Origin: Planktomarina sp.
GTDB taxonomy: Bacteria > Pseudomonadota > Alphaproteobacteria > Rhodobacterales > Rhodobacteraceae
Reading direction: 5' to 3'
Length of the DNA stretch: 20,189 nucleotides
NCBI GenBank assembly: GCA_016780825.1
Contig: JADHLF010000043.1
Location: forward strand, 1 to 20,189
The position numbers and the translations under genes were made by a program. Below, piece by piece: positions 1-6,866 of this stretch; positions within the stretch are counted from its first letter, which is position 1, and the number at the start of each line of letters is the position of its first letter. The notes beneath the pieces are model-generated. The model was not told the origin of the DNA. It searched no databases and saw only the letters and a program-made list of their open reading frames with translations.

Positions 1-92
1 AAAGCCATGACCGCCTCTATCGCAACCCATTTCTGGACCCGTTACAATCCCATGAACTCAAGGCTGATATTGCCGTGCCAAAGGAGGTCTGA
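1..92 (+). CDS. 3' end of an unidentified upstream gene (partial)
   Basis: An open frame enters from the left edge (codons in phase from base 3) and ends at a TGA at 90-92. The visible C-terminus is about 29 residues, hydrophilic, ending in KADIAVPKEV. I do not recognise the protein. The stop lies two bases before the ATG of the next gene, and the next gene's Shine-Dalgarno (AAGGAGG, 81-87) is embedded in its last codons, which suggests one transcript with translational coupling. A competing frame (7-198) runs through the start of the next gene and has no support. That this is the end of a real gene is inferred from the tight spacing; it could also be untranslated leader. Confidence 0.55.
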   Translation, partial: SHDRLYRNPFLDPLQSHELKADIAVPKEV

Positions 93-94
93 CC

Positions 95-544
95 ATGGAC
101 CATACTCAACCCTATTCAGATGCCTATTTGCAGGGGATTTTGAAATCGGTCAAAACCATCGCCATGGTGGGCGCCAGCCCCGACAAAACCAAATTTAGCT
201 ATGGTGTTTTGCGGGTACTCAGTGAAACCGGCTACGACATGATCCCAGTCAATCCGCGCCCGGGCCTTGAGGAGATACGCAGCTTGAAAGTCTACCCAAG
301 CCTTGCGGCGATAGATCGACCTGTGGATATGGTTGAAGTGTTTCGCCGTCCCGAAGATCTTATGGGTGTGACAAAAGAGGCAATCGCGATTGGCGCAAAA
401 GTGCTTTGGGGGCAAATCGGTGTGGTAGATCACGAGGCGGCCCAGCTGGCAGAAGAGGCCGGGATGCAGGTTGTCATGGACAGATGCCCAAAAATCGAGC
501 TGTTCCGGCCATTTTGGAAACCGAAATTGCACCTGACTATTTAG
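95..544 (+). CDS. CoA-binding domain protein, YccU family
   Basis: A 149-residue protein that is essentially one Rossmann-like CoA-binding domain (CoA_binding_2 / YccU family), cytoplasmic. Family features visible: the N-terminal strand and turn TIAMVGASPDKTKFSYGV near residues 21-38, then IPVNPR near 50, the VDMVEVFRRPED segment near 77-88, and the VLWGQIGV and VVMDRCPKIE segments in the C-terminal half. The length matches the family. The start is well fixed: AAGGAGG at 81-87 sits seven bases before the ATG. Members are thought to bind CoA or a nucleotide by similarity to succinyl-CoA synthetase alpha subunits, but no reaction is established. It probably shares a transcript with the partial gene upstream and converges on the tRNA-Gln gene eight bases downstream. 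Confidence 0.9.
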   Translation: MDHTQPYSDAYLQGILKSVKTIAMVGASPDKTKFSYGVLRVLSETGYDMIPVNPRPGLEEIRSLKVYPSLAAIDRPVDMVEVFRRPEDLMGVTKEAIAIGAKVLWGQIGVVDHEAAQLAEEAGMQVVMDRCPKIELFRPFWKPKLHLTI

Positions 545-552
545 AGAAAAGC

Positions 553-627
553 TGGCTGGGTCGGCAGGACTCGAACCTGCAGTCTACTGTACCAAAAACA
601 GGTGCATTACCATTATGCTACGACCCA
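553..627 (-). tRNA. tRNA-Gln (anticodon TTG), CCA encoded
   Basis: The minus strand folds as a complete cloverleaf. The acceptor is TGGGTCG/CGACCCA, seven pairs with the U1-A72 pair typical of tRNA-Gln. The D arm is GCAT/ATGC with loop AATGGTA. The anticodon loop TTTTGGT places TTG at 34-36. The variable loop is AGACT, and the T arm is GCAGG/CCTGC with loop TTCGAGT. Discriminator G73 is followed by an encoded CCA. The anticodon stem has one mismatch at its base (C27 against U43). Four T residues follow two bases after CCA. A sigma-70-like promoter lies directly upstream (640-668). Confidence 0.95.
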
Positions 628-639
628 CCAGCGAGGCAG

Positions 640-668
640 GGGATACGCTGGAAGCGCGGACGTTTCAA
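640..668 (-). promoter_or_regulatory. Candidate promoter of tRNA-Gln
   Basis: On the minus strand TTGAAA (663-668) and TATCCC (640-645) are separated by exactly 17 bases. The -10 element ends 12 bases before the first tRNA base, so transcription would begin close to the mature 5' end, as is common for tRNA genes. Called by eye from consensus and spacing. Confidence 0.6.
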
Positions 669-744
669 GCCCTGAAATCGCAAAAATTTCTCGAAGGGCA
701 ATTGTCTTTGATTTTTCACAAATGGCTTTAAAATATCCCTTTGG

Positions 745-2388
745 TCAAACCTGTTCACGCAGGATGGACGCGGTGAGGGACATGATTAAGTAAACACCTC
801 CGAAAATTAGGAAAGATAATAAGGTGCTTTCAAACTTGCGCGGATATGAGGGATCTTGAGGCCTTACCGGGGCGACAGAGGTGGCCAAATACCACGCTTG
901 CCTGTCGGCCGCTACGCGGGCGGCCTCGACACTTTGAACCGCAGCTTGCACCATCATTTCGCGGGTTTGATAATCTGCTTCGGCGACGATCATCCGTGCG
1001 TTTTTACTGGCCATCGAATCTGCGCCGCCGGTGGTTTGGGTCAATTCAGCTTGCTTGGCATCAATGAGATCCTTGTTGATTCGAATGGAGGTTCTCAAAG
1101 CATTGACCCTTGAGGCGTTCGGCTGGGCATTTTCCAGATGGATGGCTAAGGTTTTCTCCATCTGATCGACCTCTTGCTCCAGAGTCATAATTTGCCGCTG
1201 TATAGAGGCCACGGCGGTTTTTGAATCAATCACTGCCAAATCTTGCTGCAAAGTGACAAGGCGGTCTAACGCTTCATTTCGGGCGATCTGGGCCTCTTCA
1301 AAACTTTCAATCGCGCCTTTCATCTGGTCATCGCGTAGGCGCTGGGTGATATTGCTCACGCGCTCTTCAGCATAGCGAATAAGCGCATTGGAAAACTCGA
1401 CGCTGGCATCAGGCGAGGCCGCAATCACCTCCATATTCACCAAGCCTTCGGTGAGATCATAGCCGATTTTTACTGATTTTTTGAAAACTTTGAAGGCTTC
1501 CTCATTAGAGGCATCTGGCTTGAGACGCGCCAAAGGGTCAATGGCCGGGTCGCTGTAATGGGCAATAAAATCGTGATCTTCATCCAAGCGGATCATTGCT
1601 TCAATTGAGGTGAGATAGCTTTGCACGGAGCTGCCATCACTTAAACCGGATCCCCCCGCGCCAGAGATCATTCCCATCAATCCCCCCCCGCCTGAGGATT
1701 GTTCGCTATTTTGTTGAATCGTAAAGGCAGATTTTGTCGAATACATCGGGGTGGCCACCGTGTAAAAATACCAGCCCGCCAGAAGTGTCGGCAGGCCGAC
1801 AAAAAAGGCCAAACGCAGACCCAATAGGGCCAGCTTTTTCTGGCGCCGGCGGATGATCGACTGTTGGATGCGCTCCACTTCACGCGCACGGCGCAACGCG
1901 GGGTCGTCCTCTGTAATCAGCGCGGGCAAGTTCTCAGATGCGCCGAGCCGTTGAGGCAATTGCGGCCGGCTGGCCCGGCCGGATTTGGCCATAGGTGGCG
2001 GGTTGCCACTGCTTTTTGGGGCGAGCTCCAGCAGGTTGGATCGCTGGAACGGATCAATTCCAGCTTGGCGCAAAAGACGCACGGCGTCAAAATCAGATGT
2101 CGCAGGCAAATCATGGCGCTGCGCGGTGCGTCGTGCCATGCGCAATTGGCGGCCTGTCAGCCCCTCTTTGCGAATCTCGTCAATATTGGTGCTGCCGATC
2201 GGAGCCTCAAGTGGTCTGGCAACCTCGTCGTCCAGGCTGGAGACGCTCGGCGCGGCGGTTTGGGGTGCAGTGGCCACAAGTTTCTCAAGCTCAGCCCCCC
2301 CCTCGCTCGCCCCGAGCGAGGCATCTACCGCTTCTAAAACATCCGGGCGCGGGACACGGAATTTTCTAGCTCTGAGTTTCGAAGTCAT
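745..2388 (-). CDS. kpsE: Capsule polysaccharide export inner-membrane protein, KpsE/CtrB/BexC type (Wzz-like)
   Basis: A polysaccharide co-polymerase-like protein of 547 residues that would span inner membrane and periplasm in an ABC-dependent capsule exporter. Visible order: a long hydrophilic, Arg- and Pro-rich cytoplasmic N-terminus (about 1-185); a first membrane helix (about 186-211, LGLRLAFFVGLPTLLAGWYF); a periplasmic part with a Gly-rich stretch (SSGGGGLMGM) and long heptad-rich coiled coil; and a C-terminal helix ending in ILREQV. KpsE-type proteins are usually near 380 residues, so the N-terminal extension is unusual. I use the ATG at 2388, preceded by GAGGCGAGACAGG, rather than the longer frame to 2463, because the extra codons lie inside kpsT. 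It overlaps the end of kpsT by 23 bases, so the two are translationally linked. No kpsM lies next to the pair. Confidence 0.85.
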   Translation of the reverse strand: MTSKLRARKFRVPRPDVLEAVDASLGASEGGAELEKLVATAPQTAAPSVSSLDDEVARPLEAPIGSTNIDEIRKEGLTGRQLRMARRTAQRHDLPATSDFDAVRLLRQAGIDPFQRSNLLELAPKSSGNPPPMAKSGRASRPQLPQRLGASENLPALITEDDPALRRAREVERIQQSIIRRRQKKLALLGLRLAFFVGLPTLLAGWYFYTVATPMYSTKSAFTIQQNSEQSSGGGGLMGMISGAGGSGLSDGSSVQSYLTSIEAMIRLDEDHDFIAHYSDPAIDPLARLKPDASNEEAFKVFKKSVKIGYDLTEGLVNMEVIAASPDASVEFSNALIRYAEERVSNITQRLRDDQMKGAIESFEEAQIARNEALDRLVTLQQDLAVIDSKTAVASIQRQIMTLEQEVDQMEKTLAIHLENAQPNASRVNALRTSIRINKDLIDAKQAELTQTTGGADSMASKNARMIVAEADYQTREMMVQAAVQSVEAARVAADRQAWYLATSVAPVRPQDPSYPRKFESTLLSFLIFGGVYLIMSLTASILREQV

Positions 2389-3025
2389 AGACCTGTCTCG
2401 CCTCTTCCAAAGTGTCAAATTGGATAAATTGCCCATCGCGCAAAACGGCGGCTTGGGTGGCAAATCGTTCCAGAGTTTCTGGTTGGTGACTGACGATCAC
2501 AATGGTTGTCCGATCAATCCGTTCCTGCAATAAATCGCCAGCCTTTTTGTTGAACTCAACATCTGTAGAATTTGGCATGCCCTCATCGATCAAGTAGATG
2601 TCAAACTCCAAAGCCAGCATTAGGGCGAAGTTGAACCGGGCATTCATACCAGAGGAATAGGTCGCCATAGGCATGTCGAAATATTCATCAATATCCACCA
2701 GCCAGCGGCAGAAGGCCTCAATATAATCGGGGTCGAGGCTGTAAAGCCGTGCGATATAGCGGGCGTTTTCCTTGGCCGTGTGGCGCGGTGATGTGCCGCC
2801 CATGAAGCCGAGCGGAAAGGAGATATTGCAGCCCCGAATAATGCGCCCTTCATCCGGCTTTTCCAACCCGGCCATCATATTGATCAAGGTTGTTTTTCCG
2901 GTGCCGTTTGGGGCCAGAATTCCCAAGGATGTCCCCAATTCCACACGAAAAGACGCATTGTCCAAAATGACCTTGCGTTGGGTTCCAGTCCAAAAAGATT
3001 TGCTTACATTCAAGAATTCGAGCAT
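2366..3025 (-). CDS. kpsT: Capsule polysaccharide ABC transporter ATP-binding protein, KpsT type
   Basis: A 219-residue ATPase subunit of a capsule (group 2/ABC-2) exporter, peripheral on the cytoplasmic face. Visible motifs: Walker A APNGTGKT (38-45), signature YSSGM (123-127, the KpsT/Wzt form of LSGGQ), Walker B FDIYLIDE ending in Glu148, and the H-loop His180 in IVIVSH. The first residue of Walker A is Ala instead of Gly; the P-loop lysine and threonine are intact, so activity is expected. The length fits KpsT. The start has GAGCGG just upstream. It is first in a two-gene unit with kpsE. The ~170 bases before it are AT-rich and must carry the promoter, but I could not choose one. Confidence 0.9.
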   Translation of the reverse strand: MLEFLNVSKSFWTGTQRKVILDNASFRVELGTSLGILAPNGTGKTTLINMMAGLEKPDEGRIIRGCNISFPLGFMGGTSPRHTAKENARYIARLYSLDPDYIEAFCRWLVDIDEYFDMPMATYSSGMNARFNFALMLALEFDIYLIDEGMPNSTDVEFNKKAGDLLQERIDRTTIVIVSHQPETLERFATQAAVLRDGQFIQFDTLEEARQVYDFETQS

Positions 3026-3145
3026 CCGCTCAGTCCAATTTTTCTGTGAAAGTAACGTAACTCAATAAAATTAAGAAGGAATCAATAGGGGTTTTTTAGG
3101 AGTATATCAGTCGAATTGATAAATATAACGTCTTTTGTTGCACAG

Positions 3146-3175
3146 GCCCCAAAGCTGAAGAATTGGCTCCGGGGC
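3146..3175 (-). terminator. Hairpin downstream of nhaA
   Basis: On the minus strand GCCCCGGAGC pairs with GCTTTGGGGC: ten pairs including two G-U wobbles, loop CAATTCTTCA. It begins about 20 bases after the nhaA stop. The wobbles pair only in RNA made from the minus strand, which fits nhaA transcription. No T run follows, so it may be a Rho-type 3' end or only a stabilising hairpin. Confidence 0.45.
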
Positions 3176-3195
3176 GCCCGCGATGATGGTTGCGC

Positions 3196-4494
3196 CTAGA
3201 GGTCTTTGCGCTGAACTTTTGTCAATTTACCGACCACCAGCGAAATGCCCGCTGCGGCAAAAGACAAGAGTGCGCCCATTTTTGCGGCGTCTTGAACAGG
3301 TCCAGTTTCGAAGGCCACAACCGCGATGAACAAGGCCACAGTGAAGCCGATGGCGGCGATACAGCCGATGACAAATAGATCGATGATCCGCATTCCATTG
3401 GGCAGACCGAGGCGGAACGCCCGCGCGCCGAGCCATCCAAAGAGCAAAACACCGAAGGGTTTGCCAATCAACAGACCGGCCAAAACCAGCCATGTTGCCG
3501 CTCCCATAGCGCCAAATTCAACACCGGCATTCAGCAGCCCGAAAAAGAACAGCACCACTTCAACCGGGTGTTTCAGCAGATGTTCGCAGTGGTTTAAAAG
3601 ATCGGTCAGGTATTGCTCTGCTTCGGAGAAAATACCGAAGGCGCGGTCTGCATGAGGGATAGCCGGAACGATGGGCAAGAGACCAAGAGAGGGATGTAAA
3701 CCCGCGCGCATAAAGCCATACCAAGACAGACCAGCCGCCAGTAGATAGGGCCAAAAGCTGAGGGTGTTGCGCACCCAGGTCGAGGCAGGCCGCAGTTGCT
3801 TGCCCGCATCTAAACGGCGCGGCAGTATGTTAAACAGCAGATATACCGCCACAGCCGCGCCAACCGAGAGCATGAGCCAGATTGGAGCCAAATCCCCTTG
3901 CGGATAAAATACCGCCAAAATGATCAGCCCAGCGGCATCATCTGCGATGGCCAGAAGGAGCAAAAAGCGCACCGCCGGGTGTCCTGCACCAAAGACCAAG
4001 CGTCCCACCAAATAGGAAAAAGCGATGTCTGTTGCGGTCGGGATGGCCCAGCCATTGGCCACGGCATCATAGGTATCCGATCCCATGAGGGCAGCCAGCA
4101 CCAGATAGACCGAGACCGGCCCCAACATGCCGCCCAAGGTGGCGAAGAGGGGTGTTGCCGCTTTTTTTCCACGCAATGATCCATTCTTGAGAATGACGGC
4201 TTCCCAAACCTCCTTTGCCGCAATGGCAAAAAAGAAGGCCATGAGCATATCATTGACCAGATAGTGCAGGCTCAGAACCTTGAGACTGCCGCCGCCGCCA
4301 AATTCAGCGTAGCCCGTGCCAAAGCTCTTGGCCCAATAGCTATAGTCTAAACCTACATGATCATTGAACAAAAGCGGAAATTCGACAAAGTGATGGTAAC
4401 TGCTTGGATTTATATTCGCCCAAAGCAATGCGATAATTGCTCCGGAAATCAGTAAGATTGAGTAGTTTGCGATAAAATTCCAAACACGGTACAT
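3196..4494 (-). CDS. nhaA: Na+/H+ antiporter NhaA
   Basis: A multi-spanning inner-membrane exchanger (432 residues) that uses the proton gradient to expel Na+ and regulate pH. The ion-binding features of the family are present: the Thr-Asp of helix IV in PTATDIAFSYLVG (T155, D156), the Asp pair of helix V in LAIADDAAGLII (D185, D186), and a helix-X lysine in LIGKPFGVLLF. It is longer than the ~388-residue E. coli protein, partly through a Gly-rich insertion in the first periplasmic loop (YAEFGGGGSLKV). I use the ATG at 4494, which has GTGGAG nine bases upstream, rather than the GTG five codons earlier. It stands alone, with a divergent gene starting 46 bases away. Confidence 0.93.
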   Translation of the reverse strand: MYRVWNFIANYSILLISGAIIALLWANINPSSYHHFVEFPLLFNDHVGLDYSYWAKSFGTGYAEFGGGGSLKVLSLHYLVNDMLMAFFFAIAAKEVWEAVILKNGSLRGKKAATPLFATLGGMLGPVSVYLVLAALMGSDTYDAVANGWAIPTATDIAFSYLVGRLVFGAGHPAVRFLLLLAIADDAAGLIILAVFYPQGDLAPIWLMLSVGAAVAVYLLFNILPRRLDAGKQLRPASTWVRNTLSFWPYLLAAGLSWYGFMRAGLHPSLGLLPIVPAIPHADRAFGIFSEAEQYLTDLLNHCEHLLKHPVEVVLFFFGLLNAGVEFGAMGAATWLVLAGLLIGKPFGVLLFGWLGARAFRLGLPNGMRIIDLFVIGCIAAIGFTVALFIAVVAFETGPVQDAAKMGALLSFAAAGISLVVGKLTKVQRKDL

Positions 4495-4495
4495 A
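4467..4495 (+). promoter_or_regulatory. Candidate promoter of the glycosylase-sseB pair
   Basis: TTGCGA (4467-4472) and TACATA (4490-4495) are separated by exactly 17 bases, about 45 bases before the ATG at 4541. The -10 element covers the start codon of the divergent nhaA. Called by eye. Confidence 0.35.
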
Positions 4496-4525
4496 AATAA
4501 GCGCTCCACTGATTGCGTGTGATTG

Positions 4526-4554
4526 GAGATAGTTTACCCGATGCGGACGAGCAA
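4526..4554 (-). promoter_or_regulatory. Candidate promoter of nhaA
   Basis: On the minus strand TTGCTC (4549-4554) and TATCTC (4526-4531) are separated by exactly 17 bases, which predicts a leader of roughly 25 bases before the nhaA ATG. The -35 element lies inside the first codons of the divergent glycosylase gene. Called by eye. Confidence 0.35.
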
Positions 4555-5161
4555 CCACAATGGCGAAGTTTTTTCGCAAATTGCGCAGTGTCGCCTGTGT
4601 GAAGCGCAGTTTTCCCGCGGAGTTTCAGGGCATAGGCCGCGGCCTGTGGTCTGGGCGGCGCCAGAGGCAAAAATAATGATCGCCGGCCAAGCGCCCGGGC
4701 TTCGGGTCCACCGCTCCGGTCGCCCATTCGATGACCGTTCGGGCCAGCGGCTGCGTCAGTGGATGGGCCTGAGCGACGCGGAGTTTTATGATCAAAATCT
4801 CTGTGCGATCTTGCCTATGGCCTTTTGCTTTCCCGGGTATAATGCCGCCGGTCATGACCTCGCGCCGCCTGCGCTCTGCGCCGAAACCTGGCGCGATCGG
4901 GCCCTAAAGGCCCTGCCGCAAGTTTCCTTGACCCTGCTGGTTGGCAGCTATGCCCAGGCTTGGCATTTGCGCGATGGCTTGCGGGTGAATGACCGATTGC
5001 GCAACTGGCGCGCCTATGGTGAGAACAGCTTTGTCTTGCCGCATCCCTCATGGCGTAATACGGCATGGATCAAACGCAACCCTTGGTTTGAAACTGAGCT
5101 TATTCCAGCGCTGCAGGCGCGGATTGGCCAGATCAGAAAGATGGCCTATGACCCCGCTTGA
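4541..5161 (+). CDS. Uracil-DNA glycosylase superfamily protein
   Basis: A 206-residue cytoplasmic protein with the UDG-superfamily layout. Motif A is AKIMIAGQAPGLRVHRSGRP, where family 4 and 5 enzymes have GE(A)PG, so Glu is replaced by Gln. A GRPFDDRSGQRLRQWMG segment follows. The C-terminal HPS motif lies in LPHPSWRNTAWIKRNPWFE. An N-terminal CRLC pair is reminiscent of the Fe-S cluster ligands of family 4. The expected role is removal of uracil or a related damaged base; substrate is unproven. I prefer the ATG at 4541 (GGAG twelve bases upstream) over the TTG six codons earlier. Its last 14 bases overlap the sseB-like gene, so the two are coupled. Assignment to the superfamily is firm, to a numbered family is not. 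Confidence 0.8.
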   Translation: MRTSNHNGEVFSQIAQCRLCEAQFSRGVSGHRPRPVVWAAPEAKIMIAGQAPGLRVHRSGRPFDDRSGQRLRQWMGLSDAEFYDQNLCAILPMAFCFPGYNAAGHDLAPPALCAETWRDRALKALPQVSLTLLVGSYAQAWHLRDGLRVNDRLRNWRAYGENSFVLPHPSWRNTAWIKRNPWFETELIPALQARIGQIRKMAYDPA

Positions 5162-5924
5162 ACGCACGATTGTGATGCTCCAAGCCGCGCCGGAAGATCC
5201 CGCGCGCTTTTCCGCTGTGCTGGAACGCCTCTGTGATGCGGAGGTGTTTTTGGCGCTTGAGGCGGAAGCATCCGATGAAAATGTCACGCCCAAAACTGTC
5301 GAACGGGGCGGGCAAAGCTATGTTGCAATCTTTGACACGGAATTGCGTCTGGCTGAGGCGGTGGGCGGCACGGCCGATTACCTGTCAGTGTCTGGCCGGG
5401 CATTGGTGCAAATGCTGGTCGGGCAGGACACAGGGATTGCGCTCAATCCCGGTGCATCGGCCATTGGCTATCTGTTCGAACGCGAAACCCTTGACTGGCT
5501 GGCGCGGTCTTTGGATGAGCGTCCCAATGAGATGGACCAGAGCATTGCCGAAATTACTGCACCGCCCGCTTTTTCGCCCAAGGCGCTTGAGGCGCTTTCG
5601 GTAAAACTCACGGCCGCGCAGGGTTTGGCAGAATTCGCCTGTTTGGTGCAAGCCCGCGATGCCTCTGGGCTCAAAAATCCACTCATCTGCTTTGTGGGAG
5701 AATTTCCCGCAGCCCAGGCTGATTTGGCGAAATTGATACAAGAATATTTGCAGTTTTCCCAATTGGAAGCCGCGCCTTGGGATGTGTCTTATCTCTTGCC
5801 CGATCACCCTATGGTTGCGCAATTTGTTAAAATTGGCTTGCGGTTTGATCTGCCCATGCCCGAAGCCGCACCAGAACGCCCCGCGCCGGGCAGCACGCCG
5901 GGTCAGCCGCCCATCTTGCGATAA
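5148..5924 (+). CDS. SseB-family protein
   Basis: A 258-residue soluble protein with an SseB N-terminal-like domain over about the first half (TPLERTIVMLQAAPEDPARF through LSVSGRALVQMLVG). The family is named after the E. coli enhanced-serine-sensitivity locus and has no established biochemical activity. The C-terminal half ends in a Pro-rich tail. The ATG at 5148 gives the natural domain start; the frame stays open further upstream only because it runs through the glycosylase gene. No strong Shine-Dalgarno precedes it, so translation probably depends on coupling across the 14-base overlap with the upstream gene. It converges with ghrA, 12 bases between stops. Why an SseB protein pairs with a DNA glycosylase is not evident. 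Confidence 0.8.
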   Translation: MTPLERTIVMLQAAPEDPARFSAVLERLCDAEVFLALEAEASDENVTPKTVERGGQSYVAIFDTELRLAEAVGGTADYLSVSGRALVQMLVGQDTGIALNPGASAIGYLFERETLDWLARSLDERPNEMDQSIAEITAPPAFSPKALEALSVKLTAAQGLAEFACLVQARDASGLKNPLICFVGEFPAAQADLAKLIQEYLQFSQLEAAPWDVSYLLPDHPMVAQFVKIGLRFDLPMPEAAPERPAPGSTPGQPPILR

Positions 5925-5936
5925 TAAGGCGGCGGC

Positions 5937-6866
5937 TCAATAGCCGGCTGTACGGTCGACCACATGCACAAACGGCGCGCCTGTTTCTCCGCGCGCAATG
6001 TTTTCGACCAAAACCTCAGCGGCTGTGGCTGGGCGGGTGCCAGAGGCGATATGCGGTGTGACGGTGACATTTGGCAGGTGCCAATAGGGATGGTCTTGCG
6101 GCAAGGGTTCCACGCGAAATACATCCAAACAAGCCGCTGAAATATGCCCCTGCTCAAGCGCGGCCAAAAGGGCTGTGTCGTCAATCAACGGCCCGCGGCC
6201 CGGGTTAATGATTATAGAGCCGCGCGGCATCTGTGCGAGGGTTTGCGCGTTGATCACATGTTCGGATTCAGGGGTGTCGGGCAAAAGCAAAATCAGAATT
6301 TCTGCGCTCTGCAATGCGGCCTGAAGCCCGCCTGGGCCGTGGTGGCAGGTCAGACCGCTGATTTTCTTCGGTCGCCGGGACCAGCCGCTCACGGGAAACT
6401 GAAGCGCCGACAAGGCCGCCGCACAGGCCTGGCCCAAGGCTCCCAAGCCCAGAATTGTGACTGGGCGATCCTTTGCCAAGGGAGGGTGGACTTCGCGCCA
6501 AATGTGATTTGGATTGACGATATGCTGGTCCATCCCCAGGTGATAGCGCAGCGTATGGCCGACGACCCATTCGACCATGCCTTGACGAAGGCCGCTGTCG
6601 ACCATGCGGCATAGGGGCTGCGTCAGGCTGGCATTGCCGACAATTTTCTCCACTCCGGCCCAAAGACTTAGCACCGCTTTGCAGCGGGTATAGGGGGTGA
6701 AATCTTGGAGGGTGCTGCTGGGCGCATAGACCACATAATCGACCTCCGCCGGCGGACAGTCTGTTGTCACATGTGCAGGGAGTCCCCGCTGTGCCAAACC
6801 CTGGCGCAATGGCGCCTCATAGAGTTCAAATTGCTCTGGGCGGGCGGCGAATAGGATATTTATCAT
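5937..6866 (-). CDS. ghrA: Glyoxylate/hydroxypyruvate reductase, D-2-hydroxyacid dehydrogenase family (GhrA-like)
   Basis: A 309-residue NAD(P)H-dependent cytoplasmic reductase expected to convert glyoxylate to glycolate and hydroxypyruvate to glycerate. The cofactor domain has GLGALG (140-145). The catalytic triad is visible as Arg224 in NPGRGPL, Glu253 in DVFRVEPLP and His272 in TPHIAS. The size matches GhrA. Its ATG overlaps the rodA stop by four bases (ATGA), so it is the last gene of the mreB operon. A metabolic enzyme there has no obvious role in cell shape; position alone does not prove a link. The family is certain, the preferred substrate less so. Confidence 0.88.
   Translation of the reverse strand: MINILFAARPEQFELYEAPLRQGLAQRGLPAHVTTDCPPAEVDYVVYAPSSTLQDFTPYTRCKAVLSLWAGVEKIVGNASLTQPLCRMVDSGLRQGMVEWVVGHTLRYHLGMDQHIVNPNHIWREVHPPLAKDRPVTILGLGALGQACAAALSALQFPVSGWSRRPKKISGLTCHHGPGGLQAALQSAEILILLLPDTPESEHVINAQTLAQMPRGSIIINPGRGPLIDDTALLAALEQGHISAACLDVFRVEPLPQDHPYWHLPNVTVTPHIASGTRPATAAEVLVENIARGETGAPFVHVVDRTAGY

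Noticed and set aside
7..198. Open frame of 63 codons at the left edge
   Set aside because: It runs out of frame through the start of the CoA-binding gene; a frame in another phase ends exactly before that gene's start codon.
406..675. Plus-strand frame crossing the tRNA-Gln
   Set aside because: It overlaps the CoA-binding gene out of frame and reads antisense through the tRNA; no recognisable domain.
1864..2533. Long plus-strand frames opposite kpsE
   Set aside because: They are antisense to well-supported coding sequence, low in domain character, and explained by codon bias.
3101..3125. Short inverted repeat TATCA/TGATA in the AT-rich region before kpsT
   Set aside because: Five base pairs in AT-rich DNA is expected by chance.
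5905..5937. Inverted repeat AGCCGCC/GGCGGCT between sseB-like gene and ghrA
   Set aside because: Loop of 19 bases, no T run, and the sequence is mostly coding; too weak to call a terminator.
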